Shown here piece after piece: positions 23,894 to 35,587 of a stretch of 64,000 nt of DNA. Numbering within the stretch: position 1 is the stretch's first letter; the number at the start of each line of letters is the position of its first letter. The stretch spans positions 3,100,001 through 3,164,000 of the forward strand of contig JAPVLO010000153.1 of assembly GCA_027257055.1 (NCBI GenBank), read 5' to 3'. Both the position numbers and the translations under genes were made by a program. The notes beneath the pieces were generated by a model, which was given only the letters and a program-made list of their open reading frames with translations, did no database searches and had not been told where the DNA came from. This stretch comes from Cephalopachus bancanus (lineage: Eukaryota; Chordata; Mammalia; Primates; Tarsiidae).

Positions 23894-25095
23894 GATTGTA
23901 ACCCCTGGAAACAGCATTCCACATTCTAATGTAGCAACAGTCACCCAGAGACGAATTAGCTGCTGCATCCATTTAGAAGGAGAATCGCTGCCTGTTCAGG
24001 GATCCCATCCAGCTGCGTTACACACTTGCACACCTCACCTGTATTCTGAGTTAGTGACCCCTGCTCTAGATTCTCACAGTGTTGTAACACCATCATTCAG
24101 TTGGCACATCTTTGGATTATAACACAAAGTCTCCATTAAAGTGGTGGCTTGTGCATATCTACCGTAAATACCTTAGTACACATTCATTTGATCAGATTTA
24201 GTATTTTTGAGCAGAACCAAAATAATATTTTATCAAACACTCCTGGGGAGAAGAAGCAGATGCAGGAGCACCCTAGACTTGGGCACCTGAAGAGCTTCTG
24301 CCAAAAAGAGTTTGGGGGCTACACAAGGGGAGGACAAAAGGTGCTGATAACATGTTTCACTTTCCACTTGTGCTGGGTACTTACCTTAATGCTCTCTCTC
24401 TGCTACTGAATGGCATTCTATTTGTGGTACTCAGTTTAAAATTGAGTTTCAAGATGAAAGAAAACAACAACCCTTGAGCTTGAAGGACGTCTTCATTTAC
24501 TTTCTGTGCCAATAGGACTACTCTCCTTTTTTCAGTGGGGGCAGGTTGAGTGATAAGTATTAAAAGAATTATAATGCAAATCAGCAGCAGCCAGAAAAAA
24601 ATTCTTACCAGTGGGAACTCCTCAAAGAAGCGTTCTTTTTACTGCAGAGTTAATCAATCAAAACAATTTTAAAGTGATTCTATCATCTTTTTCATTCAAC
24701 TTCACATAAGACCTAGTAATTACAAATCTATTCTCCAAATTGCCCTCTGTAAAGGTCTGGAATCATACATTCATATTTTGAAAGCCACTGGCTAAACCTA
24801 GTAGTTACTTGGGTTTCTCCCTTATAGCTATCTTTAGCTCATTTTCTTAGAAAGCATCAGTATGAATTATAGGTATATCTGTGTATATACACACATTCAC
24901 ATAAAGATAAATTTCCACTGACATTCAGTAATGCTCCCCAGAGAGTACCCAGCTAACATAGACAATAGATAACATAGAGATAACATAATGTAGAGGAGGT
25001 TTTCTTTATGGTCTATAACATCCTGCAAACCATGCTAAGACCCTCTCTAATGGCTCTTTAAATCTTCTAATGCTGACACCCACAGCAGGACTCAC
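23894..25095. other. Unassigned stretch
   Basis: 23905-24080 may be a hAT-like MITE (an end like GTTAGTGACCCCTGCTCTAG), but the other end is not clear. The frame at 24149-24409 shows no domain. No gene seen. Confidence 0.4.
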
Positions 25096-25505
25096 CAAAT
25101 GCATTAGTTTGCTAAGGCTAACACAACAAAATACCATAGATTTGCAGCTTAAACAACAGAAATATATTTGGTGACCTTTCTGAAGGCTAGAAACCCAACA
25201 TCAAGGTGTCAGTAGCTTTGGTTTCTATGGAGGCCTCTCTCCTTAGCTTGCAGATGGCCGCCTTATGATTGTGTCTTCACATAGTCTGTTTTTTGTACAC
25301 ATGTATCTATGGTGTCTCCTTGTGTATGCAGATTTCCTCTTACAAGGACACCAGACAGATTGGATTAGGACTCACTCTAACAACTTCATTTTTACTTAGT
25401 CACCTCTTTAAGAGTCTTCAAATATAGTTGAATTCTGAGTTACTGGTGGTTAGTGCTTCAACATATGGATTTGGGGGGGAAAGTTGCAATTCCACCCAAA
25501 ACACC
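25096..25505 (-). repeat. ERVL/MaLR-type solo LTR fragment
   Basis: GCATTAGTTTGCTAAGGCTAAC, CTTAAACAACAGAAATATA, ATCAAGGTGTCAGTAGC, GGCCTCTCTCCTTAGCTTGC, TTACAAGGACACCAGACAG and TTCAACATATGGATTTGGG follow the reversed order of an old class III LTR common in mammals. I recall an MLT-type name but do not insist on it. No retroviral gene is attached. Confidence 0.65.
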
Positions 25506-25544
25506 AAACATGCTGCATTTGTTTACTTGATCTGTCTCCCACTA

Positions 25545-25645
25545 GGAGTAAACTACTTGAAGGCAAGAATCATGCCATATTAATCTTGGTGCTCTTTATA
25601 TCTAGCACTTTTGACTCTAAAATTTATGTTGCTCAATAATATAAC
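25545..25645 (+). repeat. L2 3'-end fragment
   Basis: AACTACTTGAAGGCAAGAATCATG, TTGGTGCTCTTTATATCTAGCAC and TTGCTCAATAAT fit the L2 3' tail order (gap-rich, diverged). Confidence 0.5.
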
Positions 25646-25879
25646 TAGGATGTTTTACAGTATTTTAAAAAGTTTTATCTGGTTCTGGCACATTTGGTTG
25701 GGAATGATGGGTGTTTAAGGACTTATCTTCAACTAAATTACTCTTATAAGAAACTCCAGAGCTAGACATGCATTCAGAGGTAGCTGATGAATTGCTTTTC
25801 ATTTATGCTTTTTTTCATTTAAAATGCATAGGGAAAGAATAACACAAGGAAAGAAATGATAACTGTGTGAGGATAAATG

Positions 25880-26540
25880 AATATCGGGAGAGGCTGTCAC
25901 TTAATATATATTAGTTTCTGTATAAGATGAAATAAGATATTGTGCATAGCTTCAAAGAGCTTATAGCTAATTTAGAAACAAAATATGTTTAAATGCTTAG
26001 AATCGTTAAGAACAAAATATAGACAAAAAATACATGAAAGGGAAGGTGCTAGTAGGTGACACAAGGAGAAGAATTACCATAGGCCAAATTCCATCACGGT
26101 TATTTATTTATTTTTTATTTTTTGTTTTTGAGTTGGAGTCTCACTCTGTCACTCAGGCTGGAGTGCAGCAGCATGCTCATGGACACCACAGCCTCAACCT
26201 GCTGGTCTCAGGCAATCCTTCCACCTCAACCTTCCTAGTAGATGGAACCACAAGCATGCACCAACACGCCTGGCTAATTTTTTGATTTATTGTAGAGACA
26301 AAGTCTCACCATGTTGCTCAGGCTGGTCTCGAACCCATGAGTCAGGCAGTCCTCTCACCTCTGCAAAGAGCTGGGATTATAGGTGTGAGCCACCGCGCTC
26401 AGCCTCTTCATGGTTTTTTGTTTTTTGTTTTTTTAATGCCTGTGGGTTTTAGTAACAAGAAGAGGTGACTTCACTGAGGACAGTAGATTAGAATTGGGCC
26501 ATTGAAGTTAAAAGGCATATAGTAGCACAATGTTATCAGT
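25880..26540 (+). repeat. Old interspersed repeat interrupted by an Alu
   Basis: CTTCAAAGAGCTTATAGCTAATTTAGAAAC before the Alu, and AAGAGGTGACTTCACTGAGG after it, read as one continuous ancient repeat of the kind at 3.0 and 49.5 kb. The Alu at 26110-26404 lies inside it. The family is uncertain. Confidence 0.35.
26110..26404 (-). repeat. Alu dimer
   Basis: Reverse full-length dimer: GAGTTGGAGTCTCACTCTG, a right arm with GCAGCATGCTCATGGACACC in place of the hairpin, the linker TTTTTTGATTTATTGTAGAGAC, and a left arm ending GAGCCACCGCGCTCAGCC. Many CpG sites have decayed, so it is intermediate in age. The candidate duplication (CATCACGGTTATTT and CTTCATGGTTTTTT) is imperfect. Confidence 0.93.
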
Positions 26541-28347
26541 TGGTTCCAGAGTATAAAAGTCAATGATGGTGAAATTATTATAGCCAATTGAAAAAGAAAA
26601 ATTTGTAATGCTTTCATGACACAAAACCTGTAATTATTTAACTAACATATTGTCTTTTTAAAAATGTGCTTTCAACACTACAAAATTAACTGCCATAAAC
26701 ATCTCAGTGATAATATATATTTAGTCTACCCAGCATAAACCCAGTGTTTGCAATGGACGAGTAGCTAATCAGTTATTGCATGTTAAATGAAAAGTTATAA
26801 CAGTCATCCTTTTCTCTAACTGGAATTGGAATTAAAGTTCTGAAATTTAGGTCATGAATCATCAGGTGATGATTTATTTTTCTGCTGAGTGACAAAGCAG
26901 GGGAGAAAAGGAGTAAATAAAAGACAGCTTAACAATATCTTAATGTCAGAAATCTACTATTCTAAGTTTATTAGAAATTGCCATTAGGTTAAAATTTGAC
27001 AATTGCCAAGTACTTTATGTCCCCTTGTCTTATCCACGTTCCAAGGCATTACTTAATTTTTTCCTGTCTTTTTAGCTCTAGGTGTTGTTTCCAATTCTCC
27101 ATGGTCTAAATGACAGTTTATATTGTCTTCAACAGAAAAATAAGCCCACGCTTAAGGTAAATCTCTTGGAAAATACATACCTATGTTAATGTTGGCTGCA
27201 CTTCTTTTATTCTTTGACTTGGCATGACTTCTTTGATTTTGAATTTCTCTTATGTTTATCTTAAAAGATATATGCCCAGAATGCAGATTGGGAGTACAGA
27301 GTGTTCTAAACTAGCTTCTATTTGACATTGTTTAATAAGAGACTGTTTTGATTACTTTGAGTACTTGAAGAGGGGTGCCTTGGGTCTCAGGTTTTTATGC
27401 CAGTTTATTACAGATTTTTTTCAGATTCTGTGATAATGATAGTGCTTAAGATTACCTTAACTGTTTTATTAATGGTTAATTGGCAAACAATTTTGAGGTA
27501 ACTAGATTCTATGTATTCCTTTGTATACCTTTCCTATGTATACTTTTCACATAAGAAGTTGAAATTCCTTCCCTGTGCATGTTTTTCTTGCCAAGTTTGA
27601 ACTCAGATTCATTCTTTATTCTATATCCCATCTGTCCCCTACATTATGTTCTGTCTTTAGGAATCTAGGGTGATCTTCCATGCTCACATGTCAGCTGGAT
27701 TCTGAAACAGATTGACCAGTAGGAAGCATTGGCAGAGATTGAAGAATGAGAAAAGGGCAGAGTCAAGGCATTTCTTTACCTCTTTTTGCCGGTACCTGTG
27801 TCTGTCCCTGATTTCAATTCCCACCTAATAGACCCACCTAGCATCCTTCTGGTAAACCAAGCCTATAATTTCCAATAACTATGTCTATTTCCTTTATCTC
27901 AGCCTATGTGTGGTAGTGGCTTCTGCTGTTCCTAATCTCAGGGTTACCATACTTTCTTCTTGTTTGGAGTCTCAACTCTTCTATCTGTTAAACCAATACT
28001 ATACTACCTCTATTTTTAATACTTGAAATGGTTATCTTTTCCTGGTTGGGTTCTGACTAATGCATTCCATTTCCTCTATTTCTACCTGACAATTGGCAAA
28101 ATCACACAATCCCCTTACCACACCACCTCTGTTGTTATTGTCACCATCAATGATAATGAAATATTTCTGCCTGAAGAGTAACATACTCAGTGCTGTAGAC
28201 ACAAAAAGGGAAGACTAGTTTCAAGTAGTAGAAATGGTTGGCATGAATATAGGGGTTCTGAGTACACAAATGGCCCAAAATATGGGTCTTACAGAAGAAA
28301 GGTACGAGTCAGTTCTGGGGCCTCTAATTTGAGAATATCATTTCATT
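26541..28347. other. Unassigned stretch
   Basis: 27660-28080 has a more even base composition and may be an old repeat (AGTGGCTTCTGCTGTTCCTAATCTC, TTCCTGGTTGGGTTCTGACTAATGC), but I cannot name it. No gene seen. Confidence 0.4.
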
Positions 28348-28508
28348 GTTTTTGTTTGTTTGTTTGGGGTCTTGCTCCGTCATCCAGACTAAAGTTCAGT
28401 GGCACAATCATAACTCACTGTAACCTTGAACTCCTGGACTCAAGCAATCCTCCACTCTCAGACTCCTAAAATGCTGGGATAACAGGTGTGAAGCACCGTG
28501 CCCAACCA
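28348..28508 (-). repeat. Free left Alu monomer (FLAM-like)
   Basis: Only one arm is present: GGGGTCTTGCTCCGTCATCC, TCATAACTCACTGTAACCTTG, AACTCCTGGACTCAAGCAATC, ATGCTGGGATAACAGGTGTG and CACCGTGCCCAACC. It keeps the 7SL-like left-arm ending and has a T-rich start at the same arm, so it is a monomer rather than half of a dimer. High divergence fits an old FLAM. Confidence 0.8.
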
Positions 28509-28589
28509 GATATCTCGTTTGTATTTATTCATTTATAAACCTTTTTAGGATCTAACCAAGTGTCAGGATCTTTGTCAAGCACTAGAACT

Positions 28590-28990
28590 AGGCACAAAGT
28601 AAGACAGAACATGCAAGCTATCTGTATTATTGCATTCCTCCTAGAGGCTCTAGGAGAGAATCTGCCGATTGCCTTGTCTGGCTTGTAGAGACTGCCTGCC
28701 TTTCTTGGCTCATAACACCATTCTGTTTTCAAATCCAGCAATCATATCATTCTAATGACCTCTGCATCTTTAACTCTGACTCTCCTGGCTACCTCTTTCA
28801 CGTATAAGGATCCTATGATTATATGGAGCCCACCTAGATAATCCAGAATAATCTCCTCATCTCAAAACCCTTAATTAAATTGCACCTGCAAAATCTCTTG
28901 ACATTGTAAGATAACATATTCACAGATTCTAGGGATTAAGATATGGCCATATTTGGGGTGGGGGGTGGTCATTATTCTGTTTACCACACC
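28590..28990 (-). repeat. ERVL-type (MLT2-like) LTR fragment
   Basis: TAGAGGCTCTAGGAGAGAATC, TGGCTCATAACACCATTC, GGATCCTATGATTATATGG, CACCTAGATAATCCAGAATAATCTCC, ACATATTCACAGATTCTAGGG and GGTCATTATTCTGTTTACCAC match the reversed order of a well-known ERVL LTR. The frames at 28529-29155 on the minus strand run through it and are not genes. Confidence 0.65.
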
Positions 28991-29770
28991 TCTGCTGTAA
29001 CCCTTTGAAGCACAGTCCCAATCACACCTAGCAAAAATAATGTTAACAGCTATAGGTAAATCCAAAACTTTAAGATCAATAGGTAACTTTGCATTATTTC
29101 CTAATACCTGTCTTTTCAGGAAAGAGTTTTCAAAGTCAGGGAGGTGGTGAGACAAAGAGCAGAACTGATAAAATCACCCAACCCCTGTACGATGAAAAAC
29201 TTTTATTTAAGAAAAAGTTACAGCACTCTAAAAAAAAATTTTTAGGAGGATTTCTGTGAAATTCCAGTTTGGGTAATTTATGGCAGCAAACCGGAGGGCA
29301 ATAATGAGTGATAGCAACAGTCTGTCCTAAGTGGTGTGTGTTGCATGTGAAATGAGGGCAGAAAGGGAGGCAGCTCTGAGATCTTCTAGCAATGGCCAAA
29401 CCTTCACACTCTGGGACATCATGTCCACACTGACAGCCACAGGTGGTATCCTTAATATGCACAAAGGGAAATGGCACGTACACGAAAGCCTCATGTGAAA
29501 AGATATTTCTAGACGATTCATATATTTTAAGAAACCCTTCCCAATTTCCCACTGAAGATTTTGAGCAGAAATATGAAATTTGTGGGACATAGAATACAAT
29601 CAGAAAAGTAAGGAATCAAAAAGATTTTCTTCACCAGAAACAAGGGATGGAAATGCATGCCTGAAAAAGTATTTCCTTGATCTTATTCCATTTGGGTCCC
29701 ACAATGTGCAAAGTGAGTCCCAGGTTTTCCATGAAGCTATATCCTTGAAGAGCAGAAGGGCGGTTTTAGG
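28991..29770. other. Unassigned stretch with a 3'-UTR-like minus-strand segment
   Basis: On the minus strand, AAATAAAAGTTTTTCATCG at about 29190-29210 looks like a polyadenylation signal region. It follows about 350 bases of balanced composition that contain two overlapping frames of 90 and 138 codons. No protein family is recognised and there is no poly(A) tail. It could be an old retrocopy or a chance arrangement. Confidence 0.3.
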
Positions 29771-29785
29771 CACAAAGATTATTCT

Positions 29786-30072
29786 TTTTTTTTTTTTTTT
29801 GAGTTGGAGTCTCACTCTGTCGCCCAGACTGGAGTGCAGTGGCCGCTCCCGGCCACCCAGCCTCGACCTGCTGGGCTCCAGCTATCCTTCCGCCTCAGCC
29901 TTCCAAGTAGCCGGAATTACAGGCATGCCCTACCACACCCGGCTGATTTTTTGATTTATTGTAGAGATGAGGTCTCGCTGCCCAGGCGGGTCTCAAACCC
30001 ATGGGCTCAAGCAATCCACTCACCTCAGCCTCCCAAGGTGTGGGATTAAAGGCTGAGCCACAGAGCCCGGCT
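29786..30072 (-). repeat. Young Alu dimer with perfect 15-bp TSD
   Basis: Reverse full-length dimer of the derived subfamily: GAGTTGGAGTCTCACTCTGTC, GGCCGCTCCCGGCC, CCTCGACCTGCTGGGCTCC, TGATTTTTTGATTTATTGTAG, and an end GAGCCACAGAGCCCGGCT. The duplication CACAAAGATTATTCT is identical at 29771-29785 and 30073-30087. The open frames across this segment are Alu-derived. Confidence 0.97.
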
Positions 30073-30087
30073 CACAAAGATTATTCT

Positions 30088-30983
30088 ATGAGCCTGTGGG
30101 GACCCTACTCCTCAACTCTGTTGAGGACAATCAGTTAAAACCCATTTTTCAATTTTATATTTGCTCATGAATGTCCATCCATCATTGTCCCTTCACTCCA
30201 TATGAGATTCCAGGAAGGCCTCTAAATTTACACATCTGAGGAGATTGACTCAAATCAGTTGTTCAATTGTTGGACCCATAGGAAACTATTTAAGTAGCAC
30301 TGATGACAGATGACAAAGATTGCATTGCTTTTTCCCAGTGCCCTAGAGTGGCCTTTTACTTATCAAAGCATCACAATGAATTATTTCTCAAGAAGATTAG
30401 AGATTTCACATCTAGTTCTCAATTCTAAATTTACACACTGCTGAGGGTAGGGATTATTCTCTTCAAGTCAGGGAACAAATTTCTAATAAACAACAATTTA
30501 TCATTTTTTTAAGCATAGTGTAAGAAATTGAGTGGAGCATATGGTCTATTTTTCCCAGCAGTTTAATTCACTAGACCTGTCTTAATTTGAAAGCAAAGAT
30601 TTTATGTTTCAATTTGTTTGCTTAACTTCTTTTTTTTCTAAAATCTCCTCATATAAGAGTGTGGGGAGGTTTAGGCCAGTGGTGCATATCAGGAGAGATA
30701 CAGCAGCCTATGAAATGATAAAGAATGGAATAGACTATGAACATTGCACAGTATGTTTACATATTTTCATGTTTATTTCCAAATTTACTTTTTCTCAGTT
30801 AAAATAGATTTTTGGTCAACATTTTCCAGGCCAGGGCCATGTAAAGGAAGATCAATAATATTAGCTACAATTCATCTATCATGTGGCATGTGTTTTCCTT
30901 GCATTATTGGTAATACTCTGAATAACAAACTAGATTACTGATACTATTACCATTTATAATAAGGAGGCTGGGGATCAGGGTAC
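30088..30983. other. Unassigned stretch
   Basis: No gene or clear repeat between the two Alus. The short frames at 30604-30941 show no domain. Confidence 0.45.
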
Positions 30984-31276
30984 ATTTTTTTTTTTTGATT
31001 CGGAGTCTCACTTGTTGTCCAGGTTGGAGTGCAGTGGCATGCTCACAGCCACCGCAGCCTAGACCTGCTGGACTCAGATGATCATTCTTCCTCAGCCTTC
31101 CAAGTAGCTGGAACTACAGACATGTGCCAGCACACCTGGCTAATTTTTTTCATTTATTGTAGAGATGAGTCTCGCCAGGTTGCCCAGGCTGGTCTCAAAC
31201 CTGTGGGCTTAGGCAGTCTTTTCACTTCGATCTCTCAAAGTGCTGGGAATAGAGGTGTGAGCCACCACACCCAGCC
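30984..31276 (-). repeat. Alu dimer
   Basis: Reverse dimer: poly-T, GATTCGGAGTCTCACTTG, TGGCATGCTCACAGCCACCG, ACCTGCTGGACTCAGATG, TTTCATTTATTGTAGAGATGAG, ending GTGAGCCACCACACCCAGCC. It lacks the GGCCGCTCCCGGCC form, so it is older than its neighbour at 29.8 kb. Confidence 0.94.
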
Positions 31277-33129
31277 TTTATTTCTAATAAATTACTGAGT
31301 TGGAATTTCAACCGGTGAATTTACTTCTAATTTGCCTTCTTTCTGTAATGAGTTGTTGCCTCTTTTGGAGAATATCACTAAAAATATTCTCCCATTACAA
31401 AGGGTGCAGTCAGCAGTGAATTATCTAGAAAAAGAAACAGGGTATACAGTTGATACTCTAGACCTCTCTCTCATTCTTTCTTTCCCCACCCCCCTCTTCC
31501 ATCTGCATTCTTTGGTTTCTTACATTGAACTGTGTTCTTTTAACATTTAATCAGACTTCCTTAACTATGTTTTCTATTTCCAGGAAAGACTAGAACAATT
31601 TGTATCTGATCATCCAAAGTCATGAGGTTTTATAGTTATACTTTTACTAATAGAACAGAATAGAAAGATAATCAGTTATAAATCTGCAATATTATTGCCA
31701 TATTTTTTATTTATGGGATAATTTAGATATATTTAAGTGCCTATGGTGGGGGCCACAAATATGTGTAGCAGAATTTAACAGTCAATTATAACATTCTCAT
31801 TAATCAATGAGCACTCAAAATTAGATATATTTGCCATGCTTGATGTAAGCTGTAGTCTTACTGAACTTCATTTATTTGCTAATATGCTGACAGGGCTGCA
31901 TATATGAATAAGGCAAAGGTAACTTCCACACCTAGAAGATGTCAAGGAGTGATAAAAGTTGAGAGGTCTTCAAACTGTGGTGATCAGTAATCACTATGGG
32001 GTCTTGAGAGAAAAGTAGTAGGTGGGCTCAAGGCCTACAATCCAACTTCAGACAGAGCAACTCAACATCTGTGTGTGGGGGATGGGGAGTAGGGGGGACT
32101 CCCACATAAGTTCTTATAATAAGTGACATTACAGCACAAAGTATTTTAAAAACTAATAATTTTTGTGCATCTCACTGAACATACAGATGATCTCTATCCG
32201 GTCCCCAGGCAAATGCCTGCTCAGCCTAAACTAGAGCACACAGTTTTTAATCTCCCTCTTTTTCTAGGTTAGCTGGAATTTGTGAAAAAGATATTTTACC
32301 AAACTTTATTTCCTAAGTTTATTATTCTCCTAAGTACTGAATTTATTTTTACTGCAAAGATTCTCTTTCTTTTCTCTTTGGACACATTCTTCTCTTTAGG
32401 ACTGCTTGGAAGTTTAGATTACAAAACTGAAAACTTTTTAGAAAATTCCTAAATAGACTTTTTTTTTTTTTTCTGGAAGCAGTCTTCAAGAAAAAAGGTA
32501 ACTACAGGGTTGAGTCTTGCTTACAGTTCCTTTATGCAGCTCAGACATGGTAAGATAGGGTTTTCCCAGCCTTAAACTAGAAGCTTTCATTTTCCAAGCA
32601 TGCTTTGCTCTTAGGTTTTGATTATTTTCACTACCTTCATGATGACATCTAGAAAAATCAATAATGTTGTACTCAGAGGAAATTCTGCATACATTTTTCT
32701 TTTATTATTTAGAACACATAGCTTATTTATGTAAGTTTGCTTATTCTTCCAAGAAAGCAAAGTGCTCAGATATAAATATAGATGAGATTTGTTTCACTGA
32801 AGGCTTTTGCAATTAGGTGTCTCTGTTTTTAGGATGCTTTCCAGATATTATGTCATTATTTGTTTTAAACTGTGTTTATCCCAAGAAGCATCCAGAATCT
32901 CTTGTTTACAGTTAGAGCCACCATGATGCCCACTATTTCTTGCCACACTCAAGCTTCTCACTCATTTTTGTGTTTCTCCCTAGAGATGCAAGAACAGAAC
33001 AGGGAATAAGATAGAGAAAAAAATAAATACTTGATTTCAACATTTTCTCTCTCCTCCAATTTAACTCATATTTATTCATAGATTGGTACACCAAAAATGG
33101 GAAATGTAGAGCATAACAATAATAATAAT
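31277..33129. other. Unassigned stretch
   Basis: No gene or confident repeat. A T-run lies at 32459-32473. The frame at 31332-31550 shows no domain. Confidence 0.45.
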
Positions 33130-33268
33130 AATTGAAAACTTGAATCAGATAATTCGAATCCCAATTTCACTATTTACCAACTGGTGGTTTATGACAGTTT
33201 ACTCATAAGATGGAGATTATAATATGTGAAATGGGAATTACAATGCTATGTATAGTGCATATCAATAT
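33130..33268 (+). repeat. MIR fragment after an AAT microsatellite
   Basis: A short (AAT)n lies at about 33116-33132. It is followed by GAATCCCAATTTCACTATTTACC, TGGTGGTTTATGACAG, TTTACTCATAAGATGGAG and ATGTATAGTGCATATC, a diverged MIR in sense orientation. Confidence 0.55.
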
Positions 33269-33777
33269 TTAGAGAAATGTCGACTAAATGTGACTGATTT
33301 TTTTAAACAGCAAAAGATCCATTTACCGCAAAATGTTTTTAGTATTATAACTAAAATTAGAGTATGTCATTTTTTTGTATTGCCTTAAATTTACAAAGTA
33401 TACATTTAATGATAATTATCTAGAGGCTAAAGCAATAAACATATAGGAGCAAACATGTATTATGTAGTATGGAAAATTTACTATACAAGGTAGCAGAGCA
33501 TATCCCTGAACAAAGAAATGGTCACTAGGGTGTATAACTTTCAATAGAAAAGTGAAAGTAGAAAATGTGATTAACAAATGATGGCATCTCACTTGTTAGA
33601 CCCATGGGTTGGTAACTAAATCTAAGAGGATTGGTTATTTGGCAAGGGCTTACCAAAACGAGAATCACTGAAAGGATAAATGAACAAGAGCTTGGAGATA
33701 AATTTTATCTGCTACTTGATTTTTCCCAAGTTCTACCAGCACATTGACATTTTGAAAAAAAAAAAATTGGAGCAGAA
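33269..33777. other. Unassigned stretch
   Basis: AT-rich; nothing recognised. Confidence 0.45.
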
Positions 33778-33905
33778 AGTAACTAACATTTATTGAGACA
33801 TTTCTATGTTCCATAAATTGTGTTAGGCACTTTTTGCACATAAAATTAAAATAATTCTATAAATTATCTTCTGATTGATAACAGAAAGAAACAATCTTCT
33901 CATGT
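33778..33905 (-). repeat. MIR fragment
   Basis: AACTAACATTTATTGAGACATTTC, TGTGTTAGGCACTTTTTGC and AAATTATCTTCTGATTGATAACAG mirror the MIR 3' end and core. Confidence 0.6.
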
Positions 33906-34071
33906 TCGCAGAAGGATGTTACTGGAAATATAGGCTGCTTCATTATACATATTGCATTTAAATTGCTAAGTAGCCTAAAGTTTATCTCATTTTCATCTCA
34001 TATCCATGGATGTAAAAATAAGTGTAAGATCTTGGCAGATGAAAATTATGAATAGAGTGATCTTATTATAT

Positions 34072-34420
34072 TAGTTTACTAGGGCTTCTACAACAAAATA
34101 CCACAGACTGGGTGGTTAGAACAACAGAGATTTATTTTCTCACAGTACTAGACACTAGAAGTCCAAGATCAAGGTGTCAAAGGACCGATTTCTTTTGAGA
34201 ATCATGAGGGAAGGATCTATCTGTTTTAGGCCTCTCTCCTTGACTTGTAGATGGCCATCTTCTCTGTATGTATGTCTTTCATATTGTCTTCTCAATATGT
34301 GTTTGTGTCCAAATCATTCCTTTTCTTATAAGGACACCAATCATATTGAATTAGCACCCACTCTAATGATCTCGTTTTAAAATTTAATTACATTTGCAGA
34401 TATCCTAATTCCTACCACAG
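34072..34420 (-). repeat. ERVL/MaLR-type solo LTR fragment
   Basis: TATTAGTTTACTAGGGCTTC, ATACCACAGACTGGGTGG, AACAACAGAGATTTATTTTC, AAGTCCAAGATCAAGGTGTC, GGCCTCTCTCCTTGACTTG and TATAAGGACACCAATCATATTG are the same series as the LTR at 25.1 kb. It is from the same family or a close one, in reverse. Confidence 0.7.
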
Positions 34421-34856
34421 TTATAAAACAACTTTGTTGTTCTGAAGATCTGAAAAAGAAATAGCTATCTAAGTTAAGTCAAAACAGAAAGATATCCATA
34501 TTAGAATATTTTGGGCATCTGAACCAGGCCAGACCACAAAAGCTAATTTAGGTTTGTGAACTGAATGGAATGATAACTTGGATACAAAGTCATTTCCTCT
34601 TTGGTTGACAACCTAATCAGAAACATATAGTCAACATTATACACCAGATAAGAGATGCAAATGAGTGGACCTGGCTTTTTGTCACTTTTCTTTATCCCTC
34701 CCAAAAACATGCCCAGAGTTTGAGAGACTCACCAGATAGTCAGTAGTAAATCTACTAGTTCAGAGGATTCCCAACCACAGTTTATTTACACTGTTTTAAA
34801 TGAAAGATAGCGAAGATTGAAAAGGATGAAGGAGGTGTGGAACTTTGATATTCAAA
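34421..34856. other. Unassigned stretch
   Basis: Nothing recognised. Confidence 0.45.
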
Positions 34857-35054
34857 GATTTACTCTATTTTCTTTTTTTTTTTTTTTTTTTTGAGTTGGA
34901 GTCTTACTCTGTCATCCAGACTGGAGTGCAGTGGCCGCTCCCGGCCACCGCAGCCTCGACCTGCTGGGCTCCGGTGATCCTTCATCCTCAGCTTTCCCAG
35001 TAGCCGGAAGTACAGGCATGTGCTACCACGCCCGGCTGGATTTACTCTATTTTC
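34857..35054 (-). repeat. Free Alu right arm with perfect 16-bp TSD
   Basis: The insertion proper is 34873-35038: a T tract, GAGTTGGAGTCTTACTCTG, GGCCGCTCCCGGCC, CCTCGACCTGCTGGGCTCC, and an end CCACGCCCGGCTG at the arm boundary. The duplication GATTTACTCTATTTTC is identical at 34857-34872 and 35039-35054. The unit therefore inserted as a right arm only, either from a monomeric source or by 5' truncation exactly at the linker. Confidence 0.96.
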
Positions 35055-35275
35055 AATAAGAAAATTCTTGCTTAACTAGACCTATACTTTCGAGATCTAT
35101 ATTTACTGTAATTGGGTCTCATCAAGGTTTCAGGGAACAGACATGCCCTATGGTTATTTTTTAATAAAGCACGAACTTGAACACCTAATATGCGATTATC
35201 ACTTTGTAAAGTAAGAAGTACCTTGTAAATGACCCATTTTGAATATTATGAGTCACCTATGACTTTAATTCTTTC

Positions 35276-35277
<2 letters not shown>

Positions 35278-35310
<33 letters not shown>

Positions 35311-35587
35311 GTTTTGTTTCGGAGTCAGGATCTCACTCTGTCACCCAGGCTGCCGTGCAGTGTCATGATCACAGCACACCATAGCCTTGGCCTGGGTTCA
35401 GGCAATCCTTTTGCCTCAGTCTCCCCAACAGTTGGGACTATAAGGTTGCATCTTCAAACCAGACTAATTATTTGATTTTTTTTGGAAAGATGGGGTCTTG
35501 AACTCCTGGGCTCAAGTAATCCTCTCAAAAGATTGCTTTGGTCTCTCAAAGTTCTTAGGATTACAGGCATGAACCACCCTGCCTAGC
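35278..35587 (-). repeat. Alu dimer, old type
   Basis: Reverse dimer after a CTTTT-rich tract: GGAGTCAGGATCTCACTCTG, CATGATCACAGCACACCATAG, a GTCTTGAACTCCTGGGCTC left arm, and an end GGCATGAACCACCCTGCC. It is heavily diverged (AluJ-like). Confidence 0.85.

Noticed and set aside
29136..29552. 138-codon minus-strand frame with several Cys and His residues
   Set aside because: The Cys/His spacing does not fit a zinc-finger pattern I know and a second frame overlaps it. Kept only as a low-interest finding.
29580..29954. 124-codon frame and its overlapping neighbours
   Set aside because: The C-terminal half is translated Alu; the N-terminal half has no recognised domain.
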